Assembly (NCBI GenBank): GCA_018398805.1
Contig: JAGFBZ010000686.1
Span: 372,001-436,000, forward strand
Length of the DNA: 64,000 bases
Reading direction: 5' to 3'
From: Hirundichthys speculiger
Lineage: Eukaryota; Chordata; Actinopteri; Beloniformes; Exocoetidae
Shown here: positions 47,723 through 59,721 of the stretch, piece after piece
Numbering within the stretch: the first letter of the stretch is position 1
Layout: the number at the start of each line of letters is the position of its first letter
Notes under the pieces: generated by a model
Told to the model about the DNA's origin: nothing
The model's database searches: none
Seen by the model: the letters and a program-made list of their open reading frames with translations, nothing else
Made by a program: the position numbers and the translations under genes

Positions 47723-50700
47723 ATGCCCAAAGGAGGTAAGAACAGACTTAAAACTTGCTACAGTATGTTTGAGTCAGTTTTCCGACATCTGTTATCCTCC
47801 TGTCAGTCAGCCAACAGCTTTGAACTGTGATAAAGCATCAAATTATTGTTGACAGCATGTTGATTAACTGACCTTCTTCACCTGACACCTTGTTGTTGGC
47901 TATTCATGACCTTAACTGTACAAAGAGTAGTCAGATCTGTATGTGATGTCATTTGTCATCGTTGTAGGTAAGAAAGGTGGCCACAAGGGTCGCATGCGGA
48001 CGTACACAAGCCCCGAGGAGATAGACGCTCAGATGAAGGCAGAGAAGGAGAGGAAAAAGGTCGGTACCGGTTTATAATAATAACAACTGTGTGTTTAAAA
48101 AAGCGAGTTAAACTCAAAATCCTTATAATACCTTTTATAACCAAACACGCAAATGGACTGGGAACACTGCACATTTTATTCCAAATCAAAACATGAAGAA
48201 CTAGAAAAGCATTTGGAGAGCGCAGACCTCCGCCAAGCGCAACAATTATCGAAAATTGGAAAGTGATCCTCAATCCAGGATTTCTTACGGATCCCACCCA
48301 AAATGAAATAAGTTCTTCCTTGTCACATTTCCGACAACCCCTAAAAATGTCATCAAAATCCATCCATAACTTTTTGAGTTATCACGAACACAGACAAACA
48401 AACAAACAAACAGATAAATAAACAGACAGATAAACGCCGGCAAAAACATAACCTCCTTGGCGGAGGTAAAAATGTATCAGATTTGTTATTATTTTTACAG
48501 AAAGTGAAGAAAAAGGAATATTAGTTTAAAAAAGTAGTGTCTGCACTTTTCTTTCCAAACTCAAACATTTACTGTATAAACTGAGAAATACTTTAATATT
48601 TAGCTTTTCTGTCGTCACTGAACGAATATTTAGTTGTATAACCACAACCAAATACATAACCGTCTGACAAACTGTCTGTGGCCTTCGGACCCTAAAAGAA
48701 CAATCATGCTTTCACAAGTCTACAAAAATGTTGCTCCTTTTCTCTTTAAGCCAGTTAGTGTGATCTTTGGCAAATAGTAACCTTTTCAGCATGTCATTTT
48801 TTCAACAATGGGACTTTGCAGGAGCTTCTTACTAATAACTTGGCATCAGTTTTTTTTTCACTTAAGTTTTTATTCCTTTTTTTTTTTTTTTTACACAAGT
48901 GACTTGTAGTTGTTTCAGTAGTCACAGGTAATTTTAGATCTTCTTTGATCACCCTGGAGCTGATCATTGGCTGAGTTTGCCTTCTTGGCTGTTCTTCGAT
49001 TGATTTGAATGATATTGTTTCAGTTTTCTTCCACGTCTTTCTGTTTTGGTTTTAAATCATTTAGCTGAGCAGCCAATCATTTCTACACTTCTTTTTATGT
49101 TTTCTTGTCTCCAATCAATTTTTAAATTAAAGTATGCTGTTCTACTGAACAATGTCTGGAACAACCCATTTTACTCAGATTTTCAAGAGAAATGGACTGT
49201 AACCTGCATGTACAACAGTTTCTGACCTTCGTCCTTCAATAAGGGTCACCTGTTTGACGCTTGTTTTTTCACAGGATGAATCACCTGACGAACTGAACTC
49301 CACACCATTTTTTAGATATATCCCTTTCTTTTCACTTTCTGGAAACTAAAACAAATTTGATACATTTTTATTTGTGTTTTGATTTGGAATAAAATGTGCT
49401 GTGTTTCCAATGCATTTGGGTGTATGGAAATAAAAGCTATTAAAACAATTTTGAGCTTTACTCACTTTTCAAAACATTCTTCTGTAATTTTGAACACAGT
49501 TGTGCATCCTGTTCAGTCAGGTTCCAGTGTGTAAATATTATGAGGAACCTACATTCCCCATAAAACAGGGCTTCAGAATTGTTACTGTAGAATGAGTAAA
49601 CTAATAAAGGCATGACTGAAGCGCTTATGAACGTTGACTGTGCTTTTATTTTCATGGGCAAATGTCAGCAATGCCTCTCTTAAAATACAGAGTTGTATGA
49701 GGCAAATACAACCCCAGATTAATGTACATGTACCTAGAACAATTGTGTATAACATTTTTCACAGTGTCATTATTAACAAAAATGAAGTCAAAAAGAAAAA
49801 TTATAATAATGTGAGCGATGCTGAGTACCCTCCTGGTTAAATCACTTTACCTTTAGCAGCGGTAATCTGAAGAAGTGGTTTACTTTCTGGCTTTATCAGT
49901 TTCTTACCCACTGTGGCAGAATTTTGGCTCACTCTTCCCTACATTGCGGTTTAGTTAATTGATGCTTGTGTGCATTTGTTTATCGTCAGCTCTTTTAATG
50001 TCCGTCCCACAGCATCTCAATTGTGTTGATGTTTGGACTGTGTCCAGGCCACATGATTCTTTAATTTTTCAGTCATTCTGATGAGGATCTGCAGCTGTGC
50101 TTCGGATCATTGTCTTCCTGTGTGATACATTTTCTACCATGTTGGACAGATTGCATCAGATTTGCCACTAGATTACTGTGATTCACAGAGGAATTCATGG
50201 TCAACTCAGTGGTTGCCAAGTGTTCTCTTCCTGAGGCAACAAAACAACCCCATATTATCACTCCAGTGCTTGACAGCACACATTATGTGTTTCAGCTGAA
50301 ATATTGTGGGGTTTTTTCCCTGTTTTTTTTTTTTTTTTTTTTTGCCAAGCAGCTTTGGTCTTGTATTTCCATAGAACACTGTTCCAGGAGTCTTACGCTC
50401 TATTGAGATGCAGTTCAGTGAACGTTGGTTGTGCTTCCATGTCCTTTTTAGACAGAAGAGGCTTTCTCCTGGCATCCCATCCAAACAAACTGCACTTGTC
50501 CAATCTTCTTGTAATTGCGCTTTCATGAATTTTAACATTTAAAATGCTCACTGGGGCCCTTAGGGTCTTTTTTTATTTATTTATTTCTCTGAGTACTGCA
50601 TAGGAAGTTAGGGGTACATTTGCTGGAACATATACCGCTGGGAAGATTGGCACCTCCCATGAATACTTCCTACTTTTGAATAAGCTTTCCAAAAATATAT

Positions 50701-53221
50701 GTTGAACATTCCTAGCTGTTTGGAAATGGTTTTATAACACTTTCTAGATTGGTGTGCAGCAACAGTTTCTTCTTTAAGATCATTGCTTAGGTCTTTCCTG
50801 TTTGGCATTGTGTTAACTCACACCTGAATGCTGCAGACCAGCAAACTGCCAAATGCATCTGAGTGCAACGTAACCTTTTAAATCTTATTGAAGCTCCAAG
50901 AGGATACAGTATTAATAATTGCTTCCATGATTTTTAGTCTTTTTTTGTTTTGTTTTGGTTTTACACAAAAAATATTCAACTAAAAGTGGGTGTGCTAACT
51001 TTTTTTAACAACTCCCACAAGCCTGTAGAATGAATGATTAGTGAAATTAGCAGTTTGAGTGTTTGTTGTTTTGATAAATTTATCATCAATCGTTTATTTT
51101 AAATAATGTGATCCATCATTAATCCGTGTGCTTAACCTGAGGGTTTTTAATTCTAAGAGTGAGATGTTATATGTTACAGCACGAACAAGAGGAGGGTGAA
51201 GATGAAGGAGCAGCTCAGAAAGACCTGTCAGAGGAGAAGCTACCAGGATCTGGTTCAGAAGACAGTGATGATGATGATCCCAATGTACTTACCCACTCTT
51301 TTCATCACACCCTTGCTCTGGCAACACACACATTTCATTCAAAGTATTTATAATTGTTGTGTTCATTGTTTAAGCACTGCAAAGCACTTTGTAAGTCTGT
51401 TGGCCATTTCTTATGAATGCGGTCATTTCAGTTGTTTGCCTAAAATAACATGAACTGTTGTGATGTGTTTGCAGAGGAGGAGAGCTGGCGTGGAAGGCTT
51501 GATAGAAATTGAGAACCCTAACAGAATGGCTCAGAAGTCCAAGAAGGTGACGCAGATTGAGTTGGATGAGCCCCGGCAGTTATCAAGGAGAGAGAGGTGC
51601 GTGTGTTCTCAGACTCCTTTTGAAACACATGGGATTAAAGTTTAACCTGGTCTTATGACCTACGTTTTTCTGTCGTTTGGAGCTGTGACATAATTGATCA
51701 AATCTATGCATCAAAATTTAGCCAGTTTTAAAAAAGAAAAATATTGAGGCTCCAGATAGCTAATTTGGTTGTGCAGGTGACCCATTTACAGAGGCGGCAG
51801 GCAGTCTTTGTGCAGCCAACCCAGGTCTGAGTCCCTTTGCTGTATTTCTGTCCCAATTTCTTGTCTGATTACTTTTGATAATGGTCACTAGAGTGACAAA
51901 ATTTGAAAGAAAGAAAATAGTAAAATTAGCTGCAGTTTTTAAGGCACAACCATGAAAAAATGCATTACCATGGAACAATTTTGAAATGGATTACTCAGTG
52001 CTGTCAGCTGTAGGAAACCTCGCAACTAGATGTCAGTAAAAATAAAAAATAAAATGCTTAACTGCAAGTTCAGTAACACCAGTTAAAAAAAATGTATTAG
52101 TGACCTCCTCCATGTTATTCTGTTCACTTTGACACACACGATTCTGGACAGAGAAGAGATTGAAAAACAGAAAGCGAAAGAGCGCTACATGAAGATGCAC
52201 TTGGCAGGGAAGACTGACCAGGCCAAAGCTGACCTCGCACGCCTCGCCATTATCAGAAAACAGAGGGAGGAGGCTGCAAAAAAGAAAGAAGAAGAGAAAA
52301 AAGGTGAGGAGCTAGAGCAGGGCAGCCATGGTTCAAACAAGCAACCAAGCAAGAGTGATAGATGACAAAGTCTAAAGGGTTTCATGATTTATGATGTTCT
52401 GAAGCCCATGTTTACAGTTATGATGAAAGCAGCAACTTCCTGGCAGATGTTTCGAAGTGTCAAATAGTGTTAAAATTTGTAATAAAAAAAAACTTAACAA
52501 AAAAAAAAAAAAAAAAACTTTTATATCTAAATATTGAGTGGTACAAAAGCCTGATGCGTTGTTGCACTGAAACCACACGTCCACCTCGAGCATATTGCTG
52601 ATCACCACACGGTGGTCTTATCAAATAACATTGCAGTTTTTAAACGATGACTGACGTCAGAGCAACCGCTTGATGCTGTGATTCAAGGATTGGTTCAATG
52701 TATTTCTTCTACGTTCTGCATTATCCTGACTTGCCCCCTCCATTCAGACCTTGAGACCTGTGCCCCAGTTTTCCTGCCAGATAGCAGGAGTGATCTCATT
52801 GAATAAGCAAACAGTCACAGTTCACTTGCTTAGTTTCCTAATAGCTGATCAGATAATGAGCAATTTCATCTGCTCGTCATCTGACCTGCTGTACCACCAG
52901 TCAAAGTCTGATTCATTACTGCAAAAATCAAGTCAAGTGTTTAATATTTTCCATACCTGTATCTCATAATGGATATATCCCATTTAATGTGCACACATCT
53001 TTGTGTGAACGCTTCTCCAGGAGACTCCTGTCAGATCAGCTCAGCTCTGTAGCTCTCTGTTATTCTGGTCAACTCTGCCACTGTGTCTATGTCCTGACAT
53101 GCAGCATGGTGTGCTAATTCTGTATATCTGTGCCTATTTTTTTTTTTTTTCTGAATTTCCAACAGCAAAAGAAGCAGCGGCAGCAGCAGCTAGAGGAATA
53201 AACTCTCTCTCACTGAAATGA
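47723..53221 (+). CDS. pdap1: PDGFA-associated protein 1 (PAP1 / HASPP28)
   Basis: A small, highly charged, phosphorylated protein reported to bind PDGF-A; its cellular role is poorly defined. Exons: 47723-47735, 47968-48059, 51180-51284, 51475-51596, 52152-52303, 53166-53221. They sum to 540 nt, that is 179 aa plus stop, against 181 in human. The N-terminus is [20 protein letters not shown]. The acidic middle includes [12 protein letters not shown]. The conserved core is [40 protein letters not shown] and [20 protein letters not shown]. The end is [18 protein letters not shown], with a six-alanine run not matched in human. Reading through intron 5 would give an alternative end at 52365. All splice sites are GT-AG and phases agree. 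No lesion seen. Confidence 0.95.
48190..48480 (+). repeat. Dispersed repeat, copy 2 of 2 (pdap1 intron 2)
   Basis: A longer copy of the 46375-46560 repeat in the same orientation. It includes 'gcgcagacctccgccaagcg' and the end 'aaacgccggcaaaaacataa' plus 'cctccttggcggaggtaa'; the last part forms a short hairpin. Confidence 0.65.
48481..49799. other. pdap1: pdap1 intron 2, middle part
   Basis: T-rich DNA (poly-T at about 48877-48892). Possibly old transposon sequence, but nothing I can name. No exon found. Confidence 0.4.
49800..50990 (-). mobile_element. Tc1-like transposon (minus) in pdap1 intron 2
   Basis: Read on the minus strand it begins [20 protein letters not shown] and YKTISKQLG (50608-50808), a Tc1-type DNA-binding N-terminus. 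It then has [15 protein letters not shown] (50206-50538) and [15 protein letters not shown] with [12 protein letters not shown] (50073-50279), which includes the DNDPKH second catalytic motif. Stops and a poly-A interruption (50323-50343 on the plus strand) break the frame. The outer end has 'caactaaaagtgggtgtgct'. Confidence 0.85.
51755..51910 (+). mobile_element. tRNA-derived SINE, decayed copy
   Basis: 'ttggttgtgcaggtgaccca' plus 'ttacagaggcggcaggcag' and 'aacccaggtctgagtccctt' recall the head of the SINE at 42650-42830, followed by a similar T-rich body. It lies in pdap1 intron 4. Confidence 0.5.
52304..53165. other. pdap1: pdap1 intron 5
   Basis: GT at 52304-52305, AG at 53164-53165 after a poly-T tract. 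No second gene inside. Confidence 0.6.
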
Positions 53222-53674
53222 TGCAGAGTATTTCCCAGAAGCAGTTTCACTTGTTCATGGACTGGCGCATTATATATTTGAATCTTTTTAAAGGAAGTCA
53301 TATGAAGAGTATTTGACATTACTTATAACTATGAACATTGGGAAAATGACCGAGGAAACGCCTGAGGAGAGAGGGGCTGTTTACCATCCATCTTGGAACG
53401 GAGTAATGGCCTCAGTGTCTCCAGGAGGTAAAGCTCCAGAGGAGAATTCATTGGTCTTCATGTACACCTGGAATAATGATGATGTTAATCATGTTATTCT
53501 GTCATTGTACAATTACAACTTTGCTAATTGAGCTTTGCCACTATTTTTTTTTCTTTTTGGGGAATTGCATTGTATATAACTAACTCATGAAAATATTTCA
53601 GATGAATATGATGAAATGGGTCAAATCTGTCTGTTCATTTATTTATTTGATTTAAAAAAAACATCTGCACTAAT
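53222..53674 (+). other. pdap1: pdap1 3'UTR and downstream
   Basis: No clear AATAAA signal was picked out. Short frames only. Confidence 0.35.
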
Positions 53675-53682
53675 ACCTACAC

Positions 53683-53906
53683 CAGGGGTGTCAAACTCCA
53701 GTCCTCGAGGGCCGCTGTCCTGCATATTTTAGATGTTTCCCTGCTTCAGCGCACCTGATCCAAATGAACGGGTCGTTAACGGACCTGAGCGGACCTGGAT
53801 GACAAGCCTATGGTGATCCATTCATTAGAATCAGGTGTGCTGAAGCTGGAAAATATCTAAGATGTGTAGGACAGCGGCCCTCGAGGACTGGGATGTGACA
53901 CCCCTG
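53683..53906. mobile_element. hAT MITE with perfect 8-bp target duplication
   Basis: A 224-bp element whose ends are inverted repeats of at least 60 bases: CAGGGGTGTCAAACTCCAGT at the left, and the right end read in reverse gives CAGGGGTGTCACATCCCAGT, both followed by CCTCGAGGGCCGCTGTCCT. The flanks are the exact duplication ACCTACAC (53675-53682 and 53907-53914). The inserted strand can fold into one long hairpin. It has no coding capacity. Confidence 0.92.
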
Positions 53907-53914
53907 ACCTACAC

Positions 53915-54559
53915 TCATTGCAAAACATGGAAAATTTAAAGGTGTTAGGGATTCAGTTGCTGCAAACAAATTTGTGGATATTATAAATGTGAGCATATAC
54001 CAGGATTTTAACATGACTTTAAAGGTACTCTGGTTCCACTTGTATAAGCAAAAAGGATTTGGTGGGATGAAATGGGCCCGTCTAAGTAGTAACAAGGCCA
54101 AGAATTTCTTTTTTCTAATTCTTATTTGACTTGTAAGTCAATGTGACAAAAACACCAGAGTTACACTCAGTTCAGTATCTCTTCATATTCTGGATGGATG
54201 TCACCATAAGATAAATTGACAGGCATTCAAAGATGATATTTAGAAATCAATATACAGGAAAAGAGGTTTGGGTCAAACACCATATACAGCTCTGAAAAAA
54301 AAATGAGACTGCTGCAAAATTATCAGTTTGTCTGATTGATCTGATCTGGGTGTGTTTGAGTAAAATGAACGTTTTTGTTCTATTCCATAAACTGACAAAA
54401 TTTCTCCTAAATTAAATGTAAAAATGTAATTTAGAGTATTTATTTGCTGAAAAATGACAATCAAAATAACCAGATGCAGTGTTTTCAGACCTCATAATAC
54501 AGAGAAAACAATTTTGGGATTTTTAAGAAACATAATACTAGTATCTTAACTTTGTTTCC
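53915..54559. other. pdap1-shmt1 intergenic
   Basis: AT-rich DNA. 'ccatatacagctctgaaaaa' to 'gtttccagagctgtataaaa' (about 54280-54573) has inverted ends and may be a small decayed transposon. Confidence 0.4.
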
Positions 54560-54669
54560 AGAGCTGTATAAAATTCAGTGTTGCGTGCTGTTGCGAGTTC
54601 AAAGCTGAAGGTGGCGCTCGTATGCTAGAAAGAGCAAATCCGCAGAAGAAGAGGCGGTCTGGCGCTGCT

Positions 54670-54779
54670 GCTGATCTGATTGGTCGGAAGTTTGGCGGAC
54701 TTCGTCCTCGTTCATAACAGTTCCTCGAGCTGCTCACTTCCTCCAGCTCCTCTCTGACAGCGCGGGACTCCTCCAGCTG
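54670..54779 (+). promoter_or_regulatory. shmt1: shmt1 promoter and non-coding first exon
   Basis: A GC-richer stretch with an inverted CCAAT box (ATTGG, 54679-54683) and an E2F-like TTTGGCGG (54691-54698). It is followed by an untranslated exon ending at CAGCTG|gtgagt (54779/54780). The exon boundary is inferred from the donor consensus and the next acceptor at 55651-55652. Confidence 0.5.
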
Positions 54780-55141
54780 GTGAGTGCTCGGGTTAAGACT
54801 TAACGCTCGTATAAAGAAAGACGATAAGCTACAGAAACTGAGGTCTGCGCAATAGATGGACATTAAATATGTGCTTCATCTAAAGCAGGTTATCAAAAAG
54901 CGACACGCATGACTGAACTGTTCACTCTCCCGCGGTTTTGCAGCGCCATTTCTGACACTTGGAGCTGAAAGAAGTCTCCTGTCAAAAGAACAAAACAGCC
55001 TGTGGGTGTTTTAACACTTCTGGCAGCTTTTAGGAGCCAACTTTCCTCTGTTTGCACATTTATTGTTCACTTTCAGGATGCGTTGCCTGAAGCTGATCAT
55101 CTTAATAACAGACGTGCGCTCTGCTTGGCTCCCTGCTGCTG

Positions 55142-55229
55142 GATGACTGGACTCATAGATGACTGGACTCATTGATAACTGGACTCATAGATGACTGGAC
55201 TCATTGATAACTGGACTCATAGATGACTG
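55142..55229. repeat. 16-bp minisatellite in shmt1 5' intron
   Basis: Five and a half copies of a 16-bp unit: gatgactggactcata, gatgactggactcatt, gataactggactcata, gatgactggactcatt, gataactggactcata, gatgactg. Copies 2-3 repeat as copies 4-5, so a 32-bp dimer was duplicated. Confidence 0.95.
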
Positions 55230-55668
55230 TCATGTGGAGGCTCTGAACCCGCATTCAGGTCAAAAACAGACGTGTGACGGTGTTGCAAGTGGACAGACGT
55301 AGATCTGGCAGCTGTGCACATAAATGTGGAAAACAGTATGTTATGCAAGTTGCCACACAGCTACGTTTTGTAGGTCACTCTTTAGTCTGTTGCAATGGGT
55401 TAAAGGTTAACTAAAGGAGACATATCACTACTGCAGAGAGTTTACAATGTTGCTGATGAAAGCTGGTGTTGTCTTTGTCTGAGGCTTTGTGCTGTGATAA
55501 TGGATCAACTGTTTGTGAGCACTCACGGCCAGCTCTTATCATCAGACGTGTTTACAACATTCATAGAGACTTTTATCTAATCTATTGATTATTTTTTTTA
55601 AGAAAAGTTAATGACTTACCTTTGCTTGTACACTCTCACTTTGTGCTACCAGAGAAAAACCAAGCACC

Positions 55669-58600
55669 ATGTCTTTGACAAACGACCACGCTGTGACTAA
55701 AGAAACATGGGATTCTCACAACAAGATGATGGTGGAACCTCTGGCCATCAGCGACTCAGAGGTTTGTGTTCGGCAGATTGTACGTTTCGTTCACAGCAGA
55801 TGTAGTTGTTGAAGGGAAGATGGTGCTGACTGTCAGAGCTCCTCTGAGTTGTAACGTGTTTGCGTTTCAGGTGTTCTCCATCATCAAGAAAGAGAAGCAG
55901 AGGCAGACGTACGGCCTGGAGCTGATAGCCTCAGAGAACTTTGCCAGCAGAGCTGTTCTTGAGGCTCTGGGTTCCTGTATGAACAACAAGTACTCTGAGG
56001 GGTACCCTGGACAGAGGTGAAACACTTGATTTAAATCCTATTGTTTTACTGCACCCTGTCTGTAATGCCACTTTACTACAGTTTATGGCATTAAAAACCA
56101 TAAATAAAGCCGTATTTATCAGCATGATCCATGCTTTCAGGTACTATGGTGGTACAGAGCATGTTGACGAGCTGGAGAGACTCTGTCAGAGGAGAGCACT
56201 CGAGACCTTTGGTCTGGACTCGGAGAAATGGGGCGTCAACGTGCAGCCGTACTCTGGTATCAGTCACAGATTCACCTGCAGCGATGTAGCTGGCCTCTGC
56301 AAGGCATTCCTTCTTCCATTTCTACATATACTCTTGTCTTTCTCTGTAAGGTTCCCCCGCTAACTTTGCTGTCTACACGGCTGTCGTGGAGCCCCACGGC
56401 AGGATCATGGGACTGGACCTTCCTGACGGTGGTCACCTGACTCACGGTTTCATGACCGATAAGAAGAAAATCTCAGCAACCTCCATCTTTTTTGAGTCCA
56501 TGCCATACAAGGTAAAAAGAGAGTCCCTTTTCAGCATGTGATCATGTTGGAAAAGGCAACTGATCATTATTTACTCAGATGTAGTGCAAAAAGGGTTTGA
56601 CTGGTCATGGTCAGTCTTTAGTTGTTAATCATATGACCCTGCAGCTCCACACAAGCTTTGAGTCAGTCTCTGTTTACCCCATAACAAACATCCTTGAAGT
56701 TATCTGACCGCATTGTCAAAAGACTACAAATGACCATTACATTTTACCCTGTTACAAAAAGAGACGTAACTGTAGCACATAAATGGCAAGGAATGCTGCA
56801 GGAATCCAGGGATGCATCACTGACTGTCATAGTAAAAACGTCTCCATTTATGCATGTCGTACTGTCACAAAGTTATAAGCTGATATTTGTGTTAGTCTTA
56901 TTATTTTACCATCTCAGTCGATATCCTGAGTTTTCCTCGGGGTGCCTTTTCTTCCCAGCTTCTGTTTACTGGGAAGAAAAGGCACTGTGTTCATGTGTTC
57001 ATGTGTAGAAAGGTCACTGTTGTAAAAACTGCTGCACTCGAGCGCCAGCAGGGGGTGCTAAAACTCTCAGATTCTAAAACTCGCCCTGGATTTCTTTCAT
57101 GGAAGTTGGTTCAGGTTTTACTGGGTAAAGCACAGTCATTAAGGCATATAGACAGGCTTGTGTTGTGTGTTGAAGGTGTAGCTGAAGTGCTGTTCGTGTC
57201 ATGATTGGATGTGCTCCCTCTGTTTTCCTGTTTTTAGGTGAATCCAGAAACTGGCTACATTGACTATGACAGACTGCAGGAAAATGCACGGCTCTTCCAC
57301 CCTAGGCTCATCATTGCAGGTCCTTTGATGTGCAACGATATGCAGAGTGTAGCTCCTCTGTAGAGGAGGTACATGGGGAAAATAATTGTTACTTTCATCG
57401 TTTCTAGGAACGAGCTGTTATTCCCGTAACCTTGACTACCGGCGCCTGAAGCAGATTGCTAATGAGAATGGTGCATATCTGATGGGAGACATGGCTCACA
57501 TCAGTGGATTAGTTGCTGCTGGAGTGGTGCCCTCACCCTTTGAGCATTGTGACATCGTTTCCACGACGACGCACAAGACGCTGCGCGGCTGCCGTGCTGG
57601 ACTCATCTTTTATAGGAAAGGTAGAAAAGGACCCTGACACTTGTGCCAAAACAAATCTCATGCACATTTTTCTTTGCTTTTGTCACTTCTGTCTTTTTTC
57701 ATTGATACTCAATGATCTCTTCCTTCAACCAGGCGTGCGGAGTGTGGATGCCAAAGGAAAGGAGACTCTGTACAACCTGGAGTCGTTGATAAACCAGGCT
57801 GTGTTTCCAGGACTGCAGGGAGGACCACACAACCACGCTATCGCTGGTACCCCGTCATCATCATTATCTCCCTTTGGCTTTGTTCTCTCGGCCTCACTTC
57901 AGCAGGCATCAACTCACTCCCGCGTTCATCTCACTGAGATAATGTTTCATCGACAGGTGTTGCTGTGGCTCTCTACCAAGCCATGACACCAGAGTTCAAG
58001 GCCTACCAGGTGCAGACTCTCGCTAACTGCAAAGCTCTTTCCAACGCTCTCATAGATCACGGCTACAAGATTGTCACAGGCAAGTGTCTCAAATGTAGTG
58101 GAAATTTATAAATTAATTAGTTAACCAGCTTCTTAACTAATTACATTTAAATTGAATGTTGTTTTCTGTTTCTGTAGGTGGCTCTGACAACCATCTAATC
58201 CTGCTGGACCTGCGCAGTAAAGGAACTGATGGAGGACGAGCTGAGAAGGTCCTGGAGGCCTGCGCCATTGCTTGCAATAAGAACACCTGTCCAGGTTGTG
58301 TTCATATTCTTTAGTTGTTTTTTTTTTTTTTTGTTGTTGTTTTTTGGTGAGGACCCATGCTGCTTGTTTGTGCATCCATAATTTTGTCAGTATAGCTTAA
58401 GATAGAGCCATTGTTAAAGGACCTTGCAAATGTCTTCTCCCTGCGAAGAGCCTCTCTTCATTTTTAACAGATATGTTTTGTTGTAGGAGATAAGAGCGCT
58501 TTACGTCCTAGCGGTCTGAGGTTTGGCTCTCCAGCTCTGACCTCCAGAGGATTGGTGGAGGACGACTTCAAGAAGGTGGCTCAGTTCATTCACAGAGGTA

Positions 58601-59371
58601 ATCTTTTGAAGGAGGTGTTGATTTACTGACTTTTTTTTTTTTTTTTAACTGTTACAGAGCCATTCATGTGATCAAAATTATTTCCAGTGAGACATATGAT
58701 GGATGAAAGTTTGACATAACACATTCCCATTACTTTGTATGGAACCACCAAGTCTAAAATTCACCCAGATCAGAGTAGAGCTATCCAGGTTCCCCATGTT
58801 ATATTTTCTTAGTTTCATGCTGCTGATAAAACCAGTTGCTGTAAACACATGGTTGGAACGGGAGCTGTTGTACTGTATTTTGACTCATAAACATTTCTTT
58901 AGGACCTCAGGATATGCAGTGCCACGCACACAAGTCCCCATTTAATTTTAGCTAAGCAAACAGATAAGAGCCTCCATTAGATAATTACTGCTGGATGATT
59001 ACGTTTCAGCTGGGAACATGTTATTTAACCCTCACTGATGCAGTGAGCAGCTTCTCATTTAACAACCATGTCAGAAGACACATCTGTTGGTTGAGGAAAA
59101 GATGTTAATTTCTTTGAGGAGGAGGTATATGTTGTGGAAAGAGATTTTCAGGAGCACAACTGAAGTCTGTCAGCCTTGCTGTCCCTCTTCTCCTGTAGGT
59201 ATTCAGCTGACTTTGGAGGTGCAGAGCAGCATGGATCCCAAAGCCACTCTGAAGGAGTTCGTCCAGACTCTGGCCCAGGGAGAGAAGTTTAAGCAGCGGG
59301 TAGCTGAGATCAAGGCTGAGGTGGAGTCTTTCGCCGGTCAGTTCCCCATGCCTGGCCTACCGGAGCTGTAG
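55669..59371 (+). CDS. shmt1: Serine hydroxymethyltransferase, cytosolic
   Basis: PLP enzyme that converts serine plus tetrahydrofolate to glycine plus 5,10-methylene-THF. Exons: 55669-55761, 55871-56016, 56141-56256, 56351-56511, 57238-57319, 57408-57620, 57733-57846, 57957-58079, 58178-58294, 58487-58597, 59199-59371. They sum to 1449 nt, that is 482 aa plus stop, against 483 in human. The start [20 protein letters not shown] lacks a mitochondrial presequence, hence SHMT1 rather than SHMT2. Key parts: [38 protein letters not shown], the PLP aspartate and histidine in [11 protein letters not shown] (D227, H230), and the PLP lysine K256 in [14 protein letters not shown]. The end is FPMPGLPEL. 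Intron 8 has a GC donor (ACAG|gcaagt at 58080). A polyA signal AATAAA is at 59716-59721. No lesion seen. Confidence 0.97.
58936..59080. mobile_element. Tc1-type terminal fragment in shmt1 intron 10
   Basis: About 145 bases that are the reverse complement of 60963-61105 with few changes. Shared words, read on this strand, include 'gataagagcctccattagat', 'ggatgattacgtttcagctg' and 'aaccctcactgatgcagtg'. Confidence 0.75.
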
Positions 59372-59721
59372 AGATGCTGCAAGCTGCAGGACTGATTATA
59401 CTGTAAGAACATTACTGGCGCTGCCTTATCTGAGTGTTTGATCCGTCACTGCTCAGATCCAAACATTCTCCCTTGGCTTCAAAGCATTCATGGATAGACA
59501 CTTTTAAACCTGGAATATATTTTTACCTTTAATGGAGAGAAATTTGAGCTTAGATCTTCAAATTTTATTTGGTATTGTTACTGAGCCCTGCTGTTTCATA
59601 TGGCATTTTCTTAATTTTCTTTAATATAGTTTCATTCTTGTATGTTGCAATCAAGATATTGCCTTTTAATATTTTAATGTATTTTTAATCTGTTGGATTA
59701 AACTCACTATTTTAAAATAAA

